Shown here one piece after another: positions 25,045 to 33,533 of a stretch of DNA of 64,000 nt (the first letter of the stretch is position 1; each line of letters opens with the position of its first letter). The position numbers and the translations under genes were made by a program. Origin of the DNA: Bradyrhizobium lablabi (GTDB lineage Bacteria; Pseudomonadota; Alphaproteobacteria; Rhizobiales; Xanthobacteraceae); NCBI RefSeq assembly GCF_018131005.1, contig NZ_JAFCJK010000005.1, positions 434,001-498,000 of the forward strand, in the 5' to 3' direction. The notes below the pieces were generated by a model. The model ran no database searches and was not told where the DNA came from. It saw only the letters and a list, made by a program, of their open reading frames with translations.

Positions 25045-27003
25045 CTACTTGAACAGGACATCAAGGAAGCGAACATTCTGCTGCACGAAGACCGGACGCA
25101 GATGCGTGCGGTCCGAGAATTTAGGCTCTCCCGTTCCGAAGAAGGGCGAACAGCTTTCGCTGCCGTCACAGATATCGGGGAGGGGATCGAGCAGCGGCGC
25201 CCCGGTGCGCTCGCTGACGGCGCGCAGTTTGGCGTCGGCTGCGGCAAGAACAGCGCGCAGTTCGGCGATTGGTACGGCCTTCTCAACGTCCGGGGCAATT
25301 CGAAATCCGGTCACGCTGCGTGCTATCATCTCGCTCGGATCGAAGCTGCGGTGACCCGTCGTCGCCAATACCAAATAGACCTTCGCTCCCTCGCCCTGCA
25401 GCAAGCGTACATAATCTTCAAGATTGGCGTAGAAGGCGTCCGTGCCGTCCTTGGTGTTTAAAGGCAACTGCCTGCCATCTCGCTCGATCAGCATCCCTTC
25501 CGCAGTGTAGCCCGACCAACCGGCGCCTAGTACGACCGATTGAACCTTCTCGCTTCGTACCAGGTCGATCAGTTTCCCGGGCAGATTGCGGCAACCCGCA
25601 AACCTGTCCTGCTGGATCACCCCCGGCACGGGGGGACAACGGGGGCCTGTGACGAAATAGGTATTGGCCGCCAACTGCCCTTCGTCAGCCAATTGCTGCA
25701 CTCTGGGTCCGTACTGAAACAACAGGCTGTCGCCGGCGAGCGCCAGCTTGCGCGCGCCGTGCCCCAGATGAGCCACCAATGTCCAGTCGTGGTCTGACAG
25801 CTCCATGCCCCTGGTCGGCTTGAAGTCCGCATCGAGTTTTGCATTGCCGATCTTCCGCACGTCGATGCCGGGAAGCGGCGGGAAACGCTCGGGGAAACCA
25901 CCCTTGCTCCAGACGACGAGCCCGCAGGCACCGAGCACTGCCATGGAAGCAGCGACGAGCTGGGTGCGACGGTGGCGGTGCGCCCCGAAGCGGACTGGAT
26001 ACTCGATGAAGCGGTAGGTGGCCCAGGCCAGCAGGAAACTGGCAGCCACAAGCCCCAGGGCCATCAGGGGAGTCGGCGCCTTTCCCAGGCGAATAATATA
26101 AGCATAGGAGATCAGCGGCCAGTGCCAGATATAGAGCGGGTAGCTGATGATCCCGACGAAGACGAACGCGCGCTTGGAGAAGACGACGCGGTTCACTGTC
26201 GCCTCACGCCCGGCCGAGATGATCGCAACCGCTCCGGCCACCGGCAGGAGAACAGGCCAGCCTGGAAAACGCAGCTCTGGCGTGAACAACGCCGCCGATG
26301 TCAGCAGGGCAGCCAAGCCGGCGAAGGAGAGCCAGGACCGCACAGCGGACCCCAGGATTGTCGGACGCCACCAAGCCAGCCCCGCTCCCGCCAGCAATTC
26401 CCAAAAGCGAGAGACCGGCAGGTAGAAGTCGGCGGAGATGCTGGTGATGGATAGAGCGATGTTGATTGCGAACGAGGCCAGGAACAGCACCGCCAGCAGT
26501 CGGCCGACCTTTGCCTTCATCCGGAAGGCCACCCATAGCAGGATCGGCCAGACGATGTAGAACTGCTCTTCGACGCCCAGGGACCACAGATGCAGCAGGG
26601 GCTTCAGAGTGGCGGCGGTGTCGAAATAGCCGCTCTCGCTCCATAGCGCGAAGTTGGAGAGGAAGCCCGCGCCGAACAACACATGCTTGCCGAGCTGCGC
26701 CAGTTCAGACGGCGTCAAGGCAACGAAGCCGTAGGCCAATACGACGGACAGGCAAACAGCAAGCGCCGGGAAGATGCGCCGGATGCGCCGTCCATAGAAG
26801 TCCGCGAACGAGAACCTGTGCTCGTCCATTTCAGTGAAGAGTATCGACGAGATGAGGAAGCCCGAAATGACGAAGAAGACGTCCACGCCCACATAGCCGC
26901 CCGTGACTGCGTTCGGAAAGGCGTGATGGAGGACTACCGAAAGTACGGCGAAGGCCCGCAATCCATCGATGTCCGGTCGGTAATGGATTTTTGTCGAATA
27001 CAT
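25045..27003 (-). CDS. Membrane acyltransferase with C-terminal SGNH domain (OafA/YrhL-like)
   Basis: An inner-membrane O-acyltransferase that acetylates or acylates surface polysaccharide. Residues 1-365 form the acyltransferase-3 domain with about ten membrane segments, opening YRPDIDGLRAFAVLSVVLHH (the RxDGLR and catalytic-His region) and GVDVFFVISGFLI. The C-terminal part from about residue 400 is a periplasmic SGNH domain with ALAGDSLLFQYG (GDS, Ser nucleophile), LGAGWSG and a terminal DRTHLRP (Asp-x2-His). The domain pair is that of OafA-type enzymes. ATG 27003 is preferred over 27045 because homologues begin close to YRPDIDG. No polysaccharide genes are adjacent, so the acceptor is unknown. 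Confidence 0.9.
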   Translation of the reverse strand: MYSTKIHYRPDIDGLRAFAVLSVVLHHAFPNAVTGGYVGVDVFFVISGFLISSILFTEMDEHRFSFADFYGRRIRRIFPALAVCLSVVLAYGFVALTPSELAQLGKHVLFGAGFLSNFALWSESGYFDTAATLKPLLHLWSLGVEEQFYIVWPILLWVAFRMKAKVGRLLAVLFLASFAINIALSITSISADFYLPVSRFWELLAGAGLAWWRPTILGSAVRSWLSFAGLAALLTSAALFTPELRFPGWPVLLPVAGAVAIISAGREATVNRVVFSKRAFVFVGIISYPLYIWHWPLISYAYIIRLGKAPTPLMALGLVAASFLLAWATYRFIEYPVRFGAHRHRRTQLVAASMAVLGACGLVVWSKGGFPERFPPLPGIDVRKIGNAKLDADFKPTRGMELSDHDWTLVAHLGHGARKLALAGDSLLFQYGPRVQQLADEGQLAANTYFVTGPRCPPVPGVIQQDRFAGCRNLPGKLIDLVRSEKVQSVVLGAGWSGYTAEGMLIERDGRQLPLNTKDGTDAFYANLEDYVRLLQGEGAKVYLVLATTGHRSFDPSEMIARSVTGFRIAPDVEKAVPIAELRAVLAAADAKLRAVSERTGAPLLDPLPDICDGSESCSPFFGTGEPKFSDRTHLRPVFVQQNVRFLDVLFK

Positions 27004-27147
27004 CTCGCGGCAGTGATCCAATGCCCAGTTCGACCCAATCGCCATTCAGCTTGCAAGCGGCGACGAAGCCTAACCCAAGCTTATCTCCCGGCAAGCAAGC
27101 CCATGCAAAACGGAACCCGACGGTTCCAAGACAGCGTGATCACAAGT

Positions 27148-27265
27148 GATTTCGCGCACATTCCGCAACCCGATCAATGAGATTCACCGCGTCCAGTCAA
27201 TCCGCAGAAAATATTCCTGCCCGGCCGTCCATGATTTGATGAAGGAGGGGCGGCTTACGAAGCCC
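27148..27265. repeat. Two adjoining repeat fragments upstream of the Usp gene
   Basis: 27148-27220 (TTTCGCGCACATTCCGCAAC, GATTCACCGCGTCC, CCGCAGAAAATATTCC) is duplicated with divergence at 32822-32905. It is followed by CCGTCCATGATTTGATGAAG and GGCGGCTTACG (27223-27263), a partial copy of the palindromic repeat found at 28334 and elsewhere. Confidence 0.6.
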
Positions 27266-27411
27266 GGACGAACCGACCGTTGCCCGATCCCGTCTTCGCG
27301 ATTGACGCTGTCCGGGTAATGACGATGATCGAGTGCGATGCGATGACGGCTCAACAAGGCTTGCCCGCAGGTGAGGTCGCCTCGGGCGAGCGCACTGGAT
27401 GAGGAAGGGCA

Positions 27412-28278
27412 ATGACGATCAGGACAATACTGGTGGGCGCGAGCGGTGGTGCAGCCGGCAACGGAGCCATTGAGGTGGCCTGCACCCTGGCATTGCGCTT
27501 CGGTGCGCATGTCGAGGGCTATCACGTGAAGTTCGATCCCAATGAGATCATCGCCGCGGCAGCCGGCGGCGGATTGCCGATGCCCGTGGACGATGTGTGG
27601 ATCGGCCGGATCATGGGAAGTGCCGACGATCTTGCCTCCCGCACGAAGGAGAATTTCCTCGCGACATGCGGCCGCTACGGCCTGGCGCAGGCGGACAAGC
27701 CGCCGCAGACCGGCGCCAGCGCGGCCTGGCTGGACGAGGTTGGGCGCGCGCCCGCGCTGCTCAGTGACCGCTCGCGCTTTTTCGATCTGGTGGTGCTCGG
27801 ACGGTCGGACCGCGTCGTGGATCTGCCTGCGAGCGACGCCATCGAGAGGACCCTGCTGCATTCCGGCCGTCCGGTTCTGCTGGCCCCGTCCACCACGCCG
27901 CCCCCGCCAATCGGAGAGACGATCGCGATCGGGTGGGACGGCTCGCCGCAATCGGTGCGCGCCGTCATCGCCGCGATGCCCCTGCTGCGAAAGGCGAAGA
28001 AGATCATTCTTCTGACCGTGGGCAAAAAGCCGGAGGCAAATCCCGAAGCGGTGAGCGAATATCTGGGCTGGCACGGCCTGGCCAGCGAGCGGCAGATCAT
28101 CCACGCGGTGTCCGGGGTCGGAGCGGGCGAGCAGCTTCTGTCATCCGCCCGGGAGGCGGGCGCCGACATGCTGGCGATGGGCGCCTTCGGTCATGCCACC
28201 TGGCGGGAGATGCTGTTCGGCGGAGCCACGCACACCATTGTCGGAACGAGCCTGTTGCCGGTGCTGCTGACCCACTGA
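27412..28278 (+). CDS. Tandem universal stress protein
   Basis: A 288-residue cytoplasmic protein with two UspA domains. The first (residues 1-145) begins IRTILVGASGGAAGNGAIEV. The second (about 155-288) begins TIAIGWDGSPQSVRAV and ends with MGAFGHATWREMLFGGATHT, the G-x2-G-x9-G ATP-binding loop. The first domain lacks a clear version of that loop (LGRSDRVVDL...), so only the second is likely to bind nucleotide. Such tandem proteins are often induced by low oxygen in proteobacteria, but no FNR/FixK box is visible in its upstream region. GGAAGGG precedes the ATG. Confidence 0.92.
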   Translation: MTIRTILVGASGGAAGNGAIEVACTLALRFGAHVEGYHVKFDPNEIIAAAAGGGLPMPVDDVWIGRIMGSADDLASRTKENFLATCGRYGLAQADKPPQTGASAAWLDEVGRAPALLSDRSRFFDLVVLGRSDRVVDLPASDAIERTLLHSGRPVLLAPSTTPPPPIGETIAIGWDGSPQSVRAVIAAMPLLRKAKKIILLTVGKKPEANPEAVSEYLGWHGLASERQIIHAVSGVGAGEQLLSSAREAGADMLAMGAFGHATWREMLFGGATHTIVGTSLLPVLLTH

Positions 28279-28333
28279 GCCGGACCGCGCAGCCCGCTAC
28301 CGCTACCGCGTGATCCGGAAAAGTGTGTCGCCC

Positions 28334-28410
28334 GTAGCGCGGATGAGCGAAGCGTAATCCGCCATCCATGACGTGATGAAGGAGAGGCGGGTTACGCCAG
28401 GCCAACCGCC
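28334..28410. repeat. Dispersed palindromic repeat, copy B
   Basis: GTAGCGCGGATGAGCGAAGC ... GTAATCCGCC ... GATGAAGGAGAGGCGGGTTA. The left half (AGCGAAGCGTAATCCGCC) and right half (GGCGGGTTACGCC) are partly complementary, so the RNA can fold. Lies just after the Usp gene. Confidence 0.75.
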
Positions 28411-28417
28411 CTGCGTG

Positions 28418-28660
28418 CTATTGCGTCTTCAGGACCCCGTTCGCGTAATCGTTCTTCGGATCGTACCCGGAGTCGTGCAGATTTCGGAGATACGTGGCAT
28501 GGTCGCTGCTGTTGACGCCCGGCGGGACGACCGGAGGCGCGGCCACGTCGGTATTTGCGTTCGTCACGTTGTGATGATGAGCTCGATGATGAGCGGCCAA
28601 AGCGACAGAAGTTGAGAGAGTGAGGATGGCAAGGCCGAGAAAAATGCTTTTTTTGGTCAT
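28418..28660 (-). CDS. Small secreted His-rich protein
   Basis: An 80-residue exported protein. MTKKSIFLGLAILTLSTSVALA is a clear signal peptide, and the mature chain begins AHHRAHHHN, a His-rich segment that could bind metal, then a Pro-rich stretch and HATYLRNLHDSGYDPKNDYA. The start at 28660 has a GAGGAG site; the frame itself opens seven codons earlier. Proteins with this build and a conserved SGYDPKNDY-like end are common in bradyrhizobia, without known function. It is bounded on both sides by copies of the palindromic repeat. Confidence 0.68.
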   Translation of the reverse strand: MTKKSIFLGLAILTLSTSVALAAHHRAHHHNVTNANTDVAAPPVVPPGVNSSDHATYLRNLHDSGYDPKNDYANGVLKTQ

Positions 28661-28842
28661 AGTTACAACTCCTCTGTGCATCCGCCCCAGGAGCGCAGAT
28701 GTTCAAATTATAGCGAACAGCGGCGCTCCTCCGTTCACACGTTCGCGCGAGCGCTCGCGCCGCTTCGCACATTTTTGTTTCTGTTGATTGCTAGTTTAGC
28801 CCGCAGGGCCGATCAGCGAAGTGAAGAACGAGTCGGTAGTCG

Positions 28843-28922
28843 GTAGGGCGGATCAGCGTAGCGTAATCCGCCATCCAGTATTTGAAGAAGAGGCGGGTTA
28901 CGCAATGCTAACCCGCCCTACG
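28843..28922. repeat. Dispersed palindromic repeat, copy C (complete)
   Basis: A complete copy with both outer arms: GTAGGGCGG at the left and the complementary CCGCCCTAC at the right, enclosing AGCGTAATCCGCC and GGCGGGTTACGC. It occupies much of the gene-free stretch 28661-29080; nothing else is recognised there. Confidence 0.8.
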
Positions 28923-29080
28923 CGACTCATCATAGGCTTTGCGAGGGTCTTCACGACGCATCTTCCCAAGACGTTAAGCCCGTCGGGAATGGCGGGCTTC
29001 GTTCGTACCGCTAATGTCTCGGGTCGGATGCCTGGTGCGTTTTCAAACTGCCGCTGCGAGATCGCAGCGCCCGATTAGGG

Positions 29081-29680
29081 TCACCTTCGCGCGAAGCTCT
29101 CCCAGGGCCTGAAAACGATCTGCCTGGCAAGTTGGCTGTAGAGTTCACAAATCTTCTGCGACTCGGCGACGAAGTTTGCATAAACCAGCTTTGCGAATTC
29201 GGTCTGAACCTCAATCGCCTTGTCAAGCGATCGCACGGCCATCAGCTTCTCGACAAAGGACCCGGTCTCCTGGAGCGACTTCTCTGCATAGTCCCTGTAG
29301 GCATTTGCGATAGTTTGAATATGGACTGGACAGTCGTCCGACCTGACTTCGCCGATCGAAGGGGCATCCGCCTGTACGGGCTCGCTCGAGGGGAGATCCA
29401 CCGGCGCCGTTGTGCCGATTGGAGGAGCATCCATCGCTGCGACTTCGCCGATCGAGGGCTCGGGTGCCTCGCTTGAGAGAGGCTCGGCCGCAGTTGCGCC
29501 GTCCGTGACAGTGTCCGTGTCCGTGTCCGTTGAAGCGACCATGGCGCCGATCAGTTCTTCCTGCTGCTGCTCGAGCTTCGGGCTCTGCTGCTGTTCATCA
29601 GGTTTCTGGCCTCGCTGCTCTGCCTTCCGGCTGCGCTGGCGTGGCTTGCCGCGCGGTTTGTCCTTCTGTGTAGTCGTCAT
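29081..29680 (-). CDS. Phasin-family protein with long acidic N-terminal extension
   Basis: A 199-residue protein. The C-terminal 85 residues (ANAYRDYAEKSLQETGSFVE ... SLDKAIEVQTEFAKLVYANFV ... LYSQLARQ) are an amphipathic helical phasin domain, which coats polyhydroxyalkanoate granules. The N-terminal 110 residues are low complexity: a basic Lys/Arg/Gln start, a TDTDTDTVTDG run and a repeated PSIGEV element (about residues 75-80 and 106-111). The extension is unusual and probably disordered. GGGGAG precedes the ATG. Whether the protein binds granules or serves as a stress-related phasin-like protein is not known. Confidence 0.8.
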   Translation of the reverse strand: MTTTQKDKPRGKPRQRSRKAEQRGQKPDEQQQSPKLEQQQEELIGAMVASTDTDTDTVTDGATAAEPLSSEAPEPSIGEVAAMDAPPIGTTAPVDLPSSEPVQADAPSIGEVRSDDCPVHIQTIANAYRDYAEKSLQETGSFVEKLMAVRSLDKAIEVQTEFAKLVYANFVAESQKICELYSQLARQIVFRPWESFARR

Positions 29681-29998
29681 TGCTGAACTCCCCTGTTCCG
29701 AATTAAACCAGAGGCCAAGACTCCGCCATGTTTGCGATGAAATCGCGGTTCTGCCATGTTCGTTACGCGACGTTGCTGTGGTGGGTGGAACCCTGCATGG
29801 AACGTCGCGGAACTTAGTGCGCAGCCATTTCTTTTGACGTCAGCCCGATCTTCGCTGGCCATCCGTCGGGGTTGGCACATCGATCGCGTTCTTAGCAAGT
29901 CCGTTTCGCTACGGCACCGCGCGCCCGATGCGGTCATGCCGGTTCGGCGCGATATTCAATACGCTGACTGCCCGCAGATTGTGCAGACTGGCTGGATT

Positions 29999-30080
29999 AT
30001 AGGACGGATGGGCTAGCGTAAGCCGCCATCCATGATGTGAAGAAGGAGAGGCGGGTGACGCCAAGCTAACTCGCCCGACG
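29999..30080. repeat. Dispersed palindromic repeat, copy D
   Basis: ATAGGACGGATGGGCTAGCG ... AAGGAGAGGCGGGTGACGCC ... CTAACTCGCCCGACG; a diverged complete copy. It lies in the gene-free stretch between the phasin gene and the gor remnant (29681-30180), where I see nothing else. Confidence 0.75.
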
Positions 30081-30179
30081 CTGCCGCGGAGGTGGAGGTT
30101 CCATCTGTTGCTGATCGAGGCGACGAGGACGCCGAACAAGGGCGATGTCTCGACAGCCGCGCCACGGAAAGTGGTGTGA

Positions 30180-30320
30180 CGGCAACTCGTGCACAACAAG
30201 CCTGTTGTGATCGCCGTAAGGATGAAGTCAACGAAAATTGGGGTTTCGATGCGGCAGTGGCGCTGCATCCAGCGGCCGCGAAGAGCCAACGACGGTATGC
30301 GCGCCGACGGCGCTGCCCAT
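30180..30320 (+). pseudogene. Remnant of a second glutathione reductase gene
   Basis: The sequence is clearly homologous to the last 150 bases of gor (7515-7650). One frame reads VIAVRMKSTK (gor: VAIAVRMKATK) and another reads FDAAVALHPAAA (gor: FDATVALHPTAA); the nucleotide match continues past the HPTAAEE box. At least one frameshift separates the two and all upstream parts are missing. It is a relic of a paralogue or of a recombination event. Confidence 0.78.
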
Positions 30321-30486
30321 GCTGTAAGGAACAGGTTCAAGCAGCTCGCTAAAATTCAGGACGAGCGCCCAGCGAACCCTTCGTCAACACTTGAAACAGC
30401 AGGCCTCCGCCGCCGCGGAAGGGATGCCTTTGTCGCGAACCTCTTCTTGCCGGAGGCCTCTTGTTCGACGCCAGCTTCCTGCCTGT

Positions 30487-30585
30487 TCACACGCTGTAGA
30501 AAATCTTGATTCCCCACAGCAAGACGACGATGGCCGATACAAGCGTGGCCACCGTTAGTGCACTCTCTAAGGAAGCGACTCTCAT
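30487..30585 (-). CDS. 32-residue single-span membrane protein
   Basis: A short frame with ATG at 30585, a GGAGAG ribosome site 4-9 bases upstream and a stop at 30487. The product is MRVASLESALTVATLVSAIV followed by VLLWGIKIFYSV: a charged start and one hydrophobic helix. The size, ribosome site and membrane helix resemble small proteins that stabilise membrane complexes, but there is no partner gene adjacent. It is flanked by the gor remnant and repeat copy E. Confidence 0.5.
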   Translation of the reverse strand: MRVASLESALTVATLVSAIVVLLWGIKIFYSV

Positions 30586-30770
30586 ACTACTCTCCGCTTC
30601 CCAGCCCCGTTAGCGATCTAGTTGATTCGTTAATTCCACTGCAATTGCGCCGTCGAAATGCCTTGAACGCTGCGGCGGGTTGTGCCCTTGGGGCCACACA
30701 TCTCCGTAGAATCCCGGGTTGGCGGTGCCTGATCATGCGCCCTTTGCTCGCCGCAGTGAGGCGCGCGCTT

Positions 30771-30853
30771 GGACGGCGAATGAGCGAAGCGTAATCCGCC
30801 GTCCATTATTTGATGAAGGAGAGGCGGGTTACGCCAAGCTAACTCGCTCTACG
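30771..30853. repeat. Dispersed palindromic repeat, copy E
   Basis: GACGGCGAATGAGCGAAGCG ... TAATCCGCCGTCC ... GATGAAGGAGAGGCGGGTTA ... GCTAACTCGCTCTACGC. It abuts the 3' end of the AIPR gene (stop at 30857). Confidence 0.78.
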
Positions 30854-30856
30854 CGC

Positions 30857-32569
30857 TCAGGAAGCCGCCTTCTTGTCTCGTAGGTCCTTAGCGGCGGCGG
30901 AAGTCGTCGCCTGAAAAGCAAGTGACTTCGCAACTTGATCTGTGCCACCGGCAGTTTTGAACAGGGCTACGACTGATTCTATCGCCTTACCTATCTCCGA
31001 TGTATCCAACTGCGGATTCGCCCAGCCCGCCGCAGCATGCGGCGTCGTGTGGAATCGGGAAAGACTCAAGTAAGTGAGAATGTGAAAGATCACGTTGTTT
31101 CTGAAGCCAGCGCCCTCATCCGGGAAGTGAGAAGCTAGCCACTTTGCAATCTCGCGCTTAGCAAGGATTACATTCTTGAAGGAGTCGAGATCATAACCTT
31201 CAGAAAACAACGATTGATAGTCGACGTCGGATTTAAGCAACGAATTCGGCCTCCCGCGCGCATCGCTCGATCTAAATAGAAAGGCCGCCATCAGGGCCTG
31301 AGCCAACTCCGAAAGAGTAACGATGGAGGAACGCGCCTTGCCGGCGTTCTTGTATTGATTTTTACGCCGTTCATAGAAAAGGCCACTCGCTTTGAGATGG
31401 TCTTCAATATTTCGATGCACGCGGTCCATTCCTCGAAGATACGGCTTCGGAATATGAGTTTGGCTATTGGTCGCTTTAATGATCTCGTCCCGCACCTTTT
31501 CGTTGGGCGGCACGATGATTTTGGCCAGCACCATATTTTTGCAACGCAGGGCCTTTGTTTCAGGTTTCACCGCTAGGTCGTTCATGAACGTAAAGATCAC
31601 ATTTGACGTCTGAAGACCATTCACCAGGAGCGGCTCAATCATTGCCAGCTTCTTCCCTTTCTGGTCGGCGTTAGAAGCGACAATTGTAATGCCGTTGTTC
31701 AACCACCAAAAATCCTCTTCAGCGAGGTTTTCGAGGGTTGACCAGATGGCATCATTCACTTCAGTCTTTCCGAGAAAGTCCCTAACGTTCGCGTCGAATA
31801 GCCCTCTAATCAGATTTCCTTTTTCATCGCTCAGAAACGCGATAAGAGCCTCTATCGTCACCAAACAGGCAAATGAATCGCCGTTGTCTGAGGAAATCGA
31901 CTGCTGCACTTCCAGCTCTTTTTTCCTGGTGTTTGGCAGCCGCGAAATGGCAACGAGTTGCTCGGCGCCATAGAAATCGACAGCGACGTCTGTGGTAGCA
32001 GCGCGTCCTGCAAGATCACTCTTCAGCGCCGCTGCGGTCGCATGTACCGTCGCATGTATGTTTGCAGTGCTACCTGATGACGCGTAGTAAACTCTGACGC
32101 GAATCTTCGAAATTCTTCCTGCGGATGCCAATAAGGCCTTGCGAGCCAGCGCAAATTTGTCCTGCAACAACTGGCTGTACTGGGGCAGATATGCCGAGTA
32201 CTGCTGATTAAGATCAAGTAGGTCATTTACCGTCCCGCGAATACTTTTCAACGGGTTTTCAGCGAAGGCGTCCGTCTTCTTCGACTGGATGAGGACAATA
32301 TCGATTTCAAGAGGGCCCTTCTCCGGCAATTCGTCCGTCTCTTCACCCGATAGGGCGGCGCCGTTAACGACAACGAACATTGCATCGATCTGACCGTCGC
32401 CGCTTCCATCGGTCATGCCAGCGTCGATTTCGTCCACACTCAGATCGTATGGCATCATCAAGAGCGAAACTGCAAGGTTCTCGAATGCTTCTGACGCGTC
32501 GGTTGACAATTGCTTGGAGCGCTCCTCGACTGCAGCATCGAGCAGCGTCTTATAAGTCTCATCTGACAT
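30857..32569 (-). CDS. AIPR-family abortive infection protein
   Basis: A 570-residue protein of the AIPR family, first linked to abortive phage infection and often found alone or with restriction systems. Family signatures: NVRDFLG (261-267), NNGITI (291-296) and VNGLQT (316-321). The N-terminal part has D-G-Q-I-D (about 58-62) followed by a strand ending IQSKK (Q95-x-K97), a spacing that matches a PD-(D/E)xK nuclease core. This suggests a DNase domain ahead of the AIPR domain; that part is inference. ATG 32569 is used; the frame opens four codons earlier with TTG. Codon use is distinctly less GC-rich than in the core genes, a sign of transfer. It lies between repeats, with no partner gene. 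Confidence 0.85.
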   Translation of the reverse strand: MSDETYKTLLDAAVEERSKQLSTDASEAFENLAVSLLMMPYDLSVDEIDAGMTDGSGDGQIDAMFVVVNGAALSGEETDELPEKGPLEIDIVLIQSKKTDAFAENPLKSIRGTVNDLLDLNQQYSAYLPQYSQLLQDKFALARKALLASAGRISKIRVRVYYASSGSTANIHATVHATAAALKSDLAGRAATTDVAVDFYGAEQLVAISRLPNTRKKELEVQQSISSDNGDSFACLVTIEALIAFLSDEKGNLIRGLFDANVRDFLGKTEVNDAIWSTLENLAEEDFWWLNNGITIVASNADQKGKKLAMIEPLLVNGLQTSNVIFTFMNDLAVKPETKALRCKNMVLAKIIVPPNEKVRDEIIKATNSQTHIPKPYLRGMDRVHRNIEDHLKASGLFYERRKNQYKNAGKARSSIVTLSELAQALMAAFLFRSSDARGRPNSLLKSDVDYQSLFSEGYDLDSFKNVILAKREIAKWLASHFPDEGAGFRNNVIFHILTYLSLSRFHTTPHAAAGWANPQLDTSEIGKAIESVVALFKTAGGTDQVAKSLAFQATTSAAAKDLRDKKAAS

Positions 32570-32821
32570 TGGGGTTTCCAAATTTCTTTGCTTCGAAAAA
32601 GCATCGGCGGCGAATCTTGCGAGTTGTTACCATGGCCCATCACAACCCAACAAGACGCCTGCTTCGCGCGAACGTAGCTCGCTCGCCCATCAAGGGGACG
32701 CTCCACTGAAACGTAAGCCGGCACCTAACCGCGCTCAGCCCCAGCCCCCCGCAAAAATGAATCGCCCAGATTCCAAAATGCGCGTTGTATAAGACCTATA
32801 TGGGCCAATAGGCACTTCGTA

Positions 32822-32905
32822 TCGCGCGCAAATCCGAAATTCCCCAACCCGATCAACGCGATTCACCCTGTCCACTCCTCCCGCAGAAAATATTCCTCTT
32901 CCGGC
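32822..32905. repeat. Second copy of the 27148-type repeat
   Basis: CGCGCAAATCCGAAATTCCC ... CAACCCGATCAACGCGATTC ... CCGCAGAAAATATTCC is a diverged duplicate of 27148-27220. It lies upstream of the AIPR gene in a gene-free 950-base stretch. Confidence 0.65.
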
Positions 32906-33163
32906 GTCGGGCAAATCAGCGCTGGGACTCCGCCCGTCTCACCCGACACGAGGGGCGGCTCGCGATCGTCACGAACGTGGTGTGGGATGCGGTGGACGCT
33001 GATTGCGCGGCTGACGAGCGCGCATGAAGCGGACGGCGAAGTCGCGTGGTCCTGACGCCCCAGTGGCTGGCGTTAAGTTGCGTGGGATTCGTTCTTTCGC
33101 AGCGACGGTGACAACCAAGCCCGGTCTCGCCGGGGAGAGCGCGAAGTAAGCCGTAAACCATCG

Positions 33164-33286
33164 CGCAGGGAAGGCCGGGATGTTTCCGGTTACACCTGTG
33201 GTCCTACCCCGTGCTTTTTGTTGCACGGGACCCGCGGGTGCGATCGGCGCCCGGTCTTCCCTGCGCCCTCGATTGATCGAGAGGGC
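33164..33286 (+). repeat. Structured intergenic element with three hairpins
   Basis: An outer stem pairs CGCAGGGAAGGCCGGG (33164-33179) with CCCGGTCTTCCCTGCG (33250-33265), with one mismatch. Inside it CCCGTGC-TTTTTGTT-GCACGGG (33208-33229) is a perfect 7-pair hairpin. A third hairpin, GCCCTC...GAGGGC (33265-33286), follows directly. I believe similar sequences recur in bradyrhizobial genomes. It may be a repeat element or a structured RNA; 32906-33163 and 33287-33533 hold nothing I can name. Confidence 0.55.
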
Positions 33287-33533
33287 GGAACGACAAGCAA
33301 AGCTCGGACGGTTCACGTCGCGAGAACGCGAAGGCGTATCCTCACGTTCAGGTCGCATCACAGTCATCCCGGGGCATTCATGCTATGCTTCGGCCGATGC
33401 GAATCCGGGTCTTCCTGCAACGGCTTGATGCAATTGCGGGAATTCCCTGTGGCGGGGCTGGGAGAGCCTGTGTATAACGCGACCTTTCCTCGACCGTCCC
33501 TTAAGTTGCGGTTTTTGCTCAGGAGTTGACGAT

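Noticed and set aside
30558..30794. 78-codon plus-strand frame
   Set aside because: It runs over a repeat and antisense to the small membrane protein, with no ribosome site and no protein-like features.
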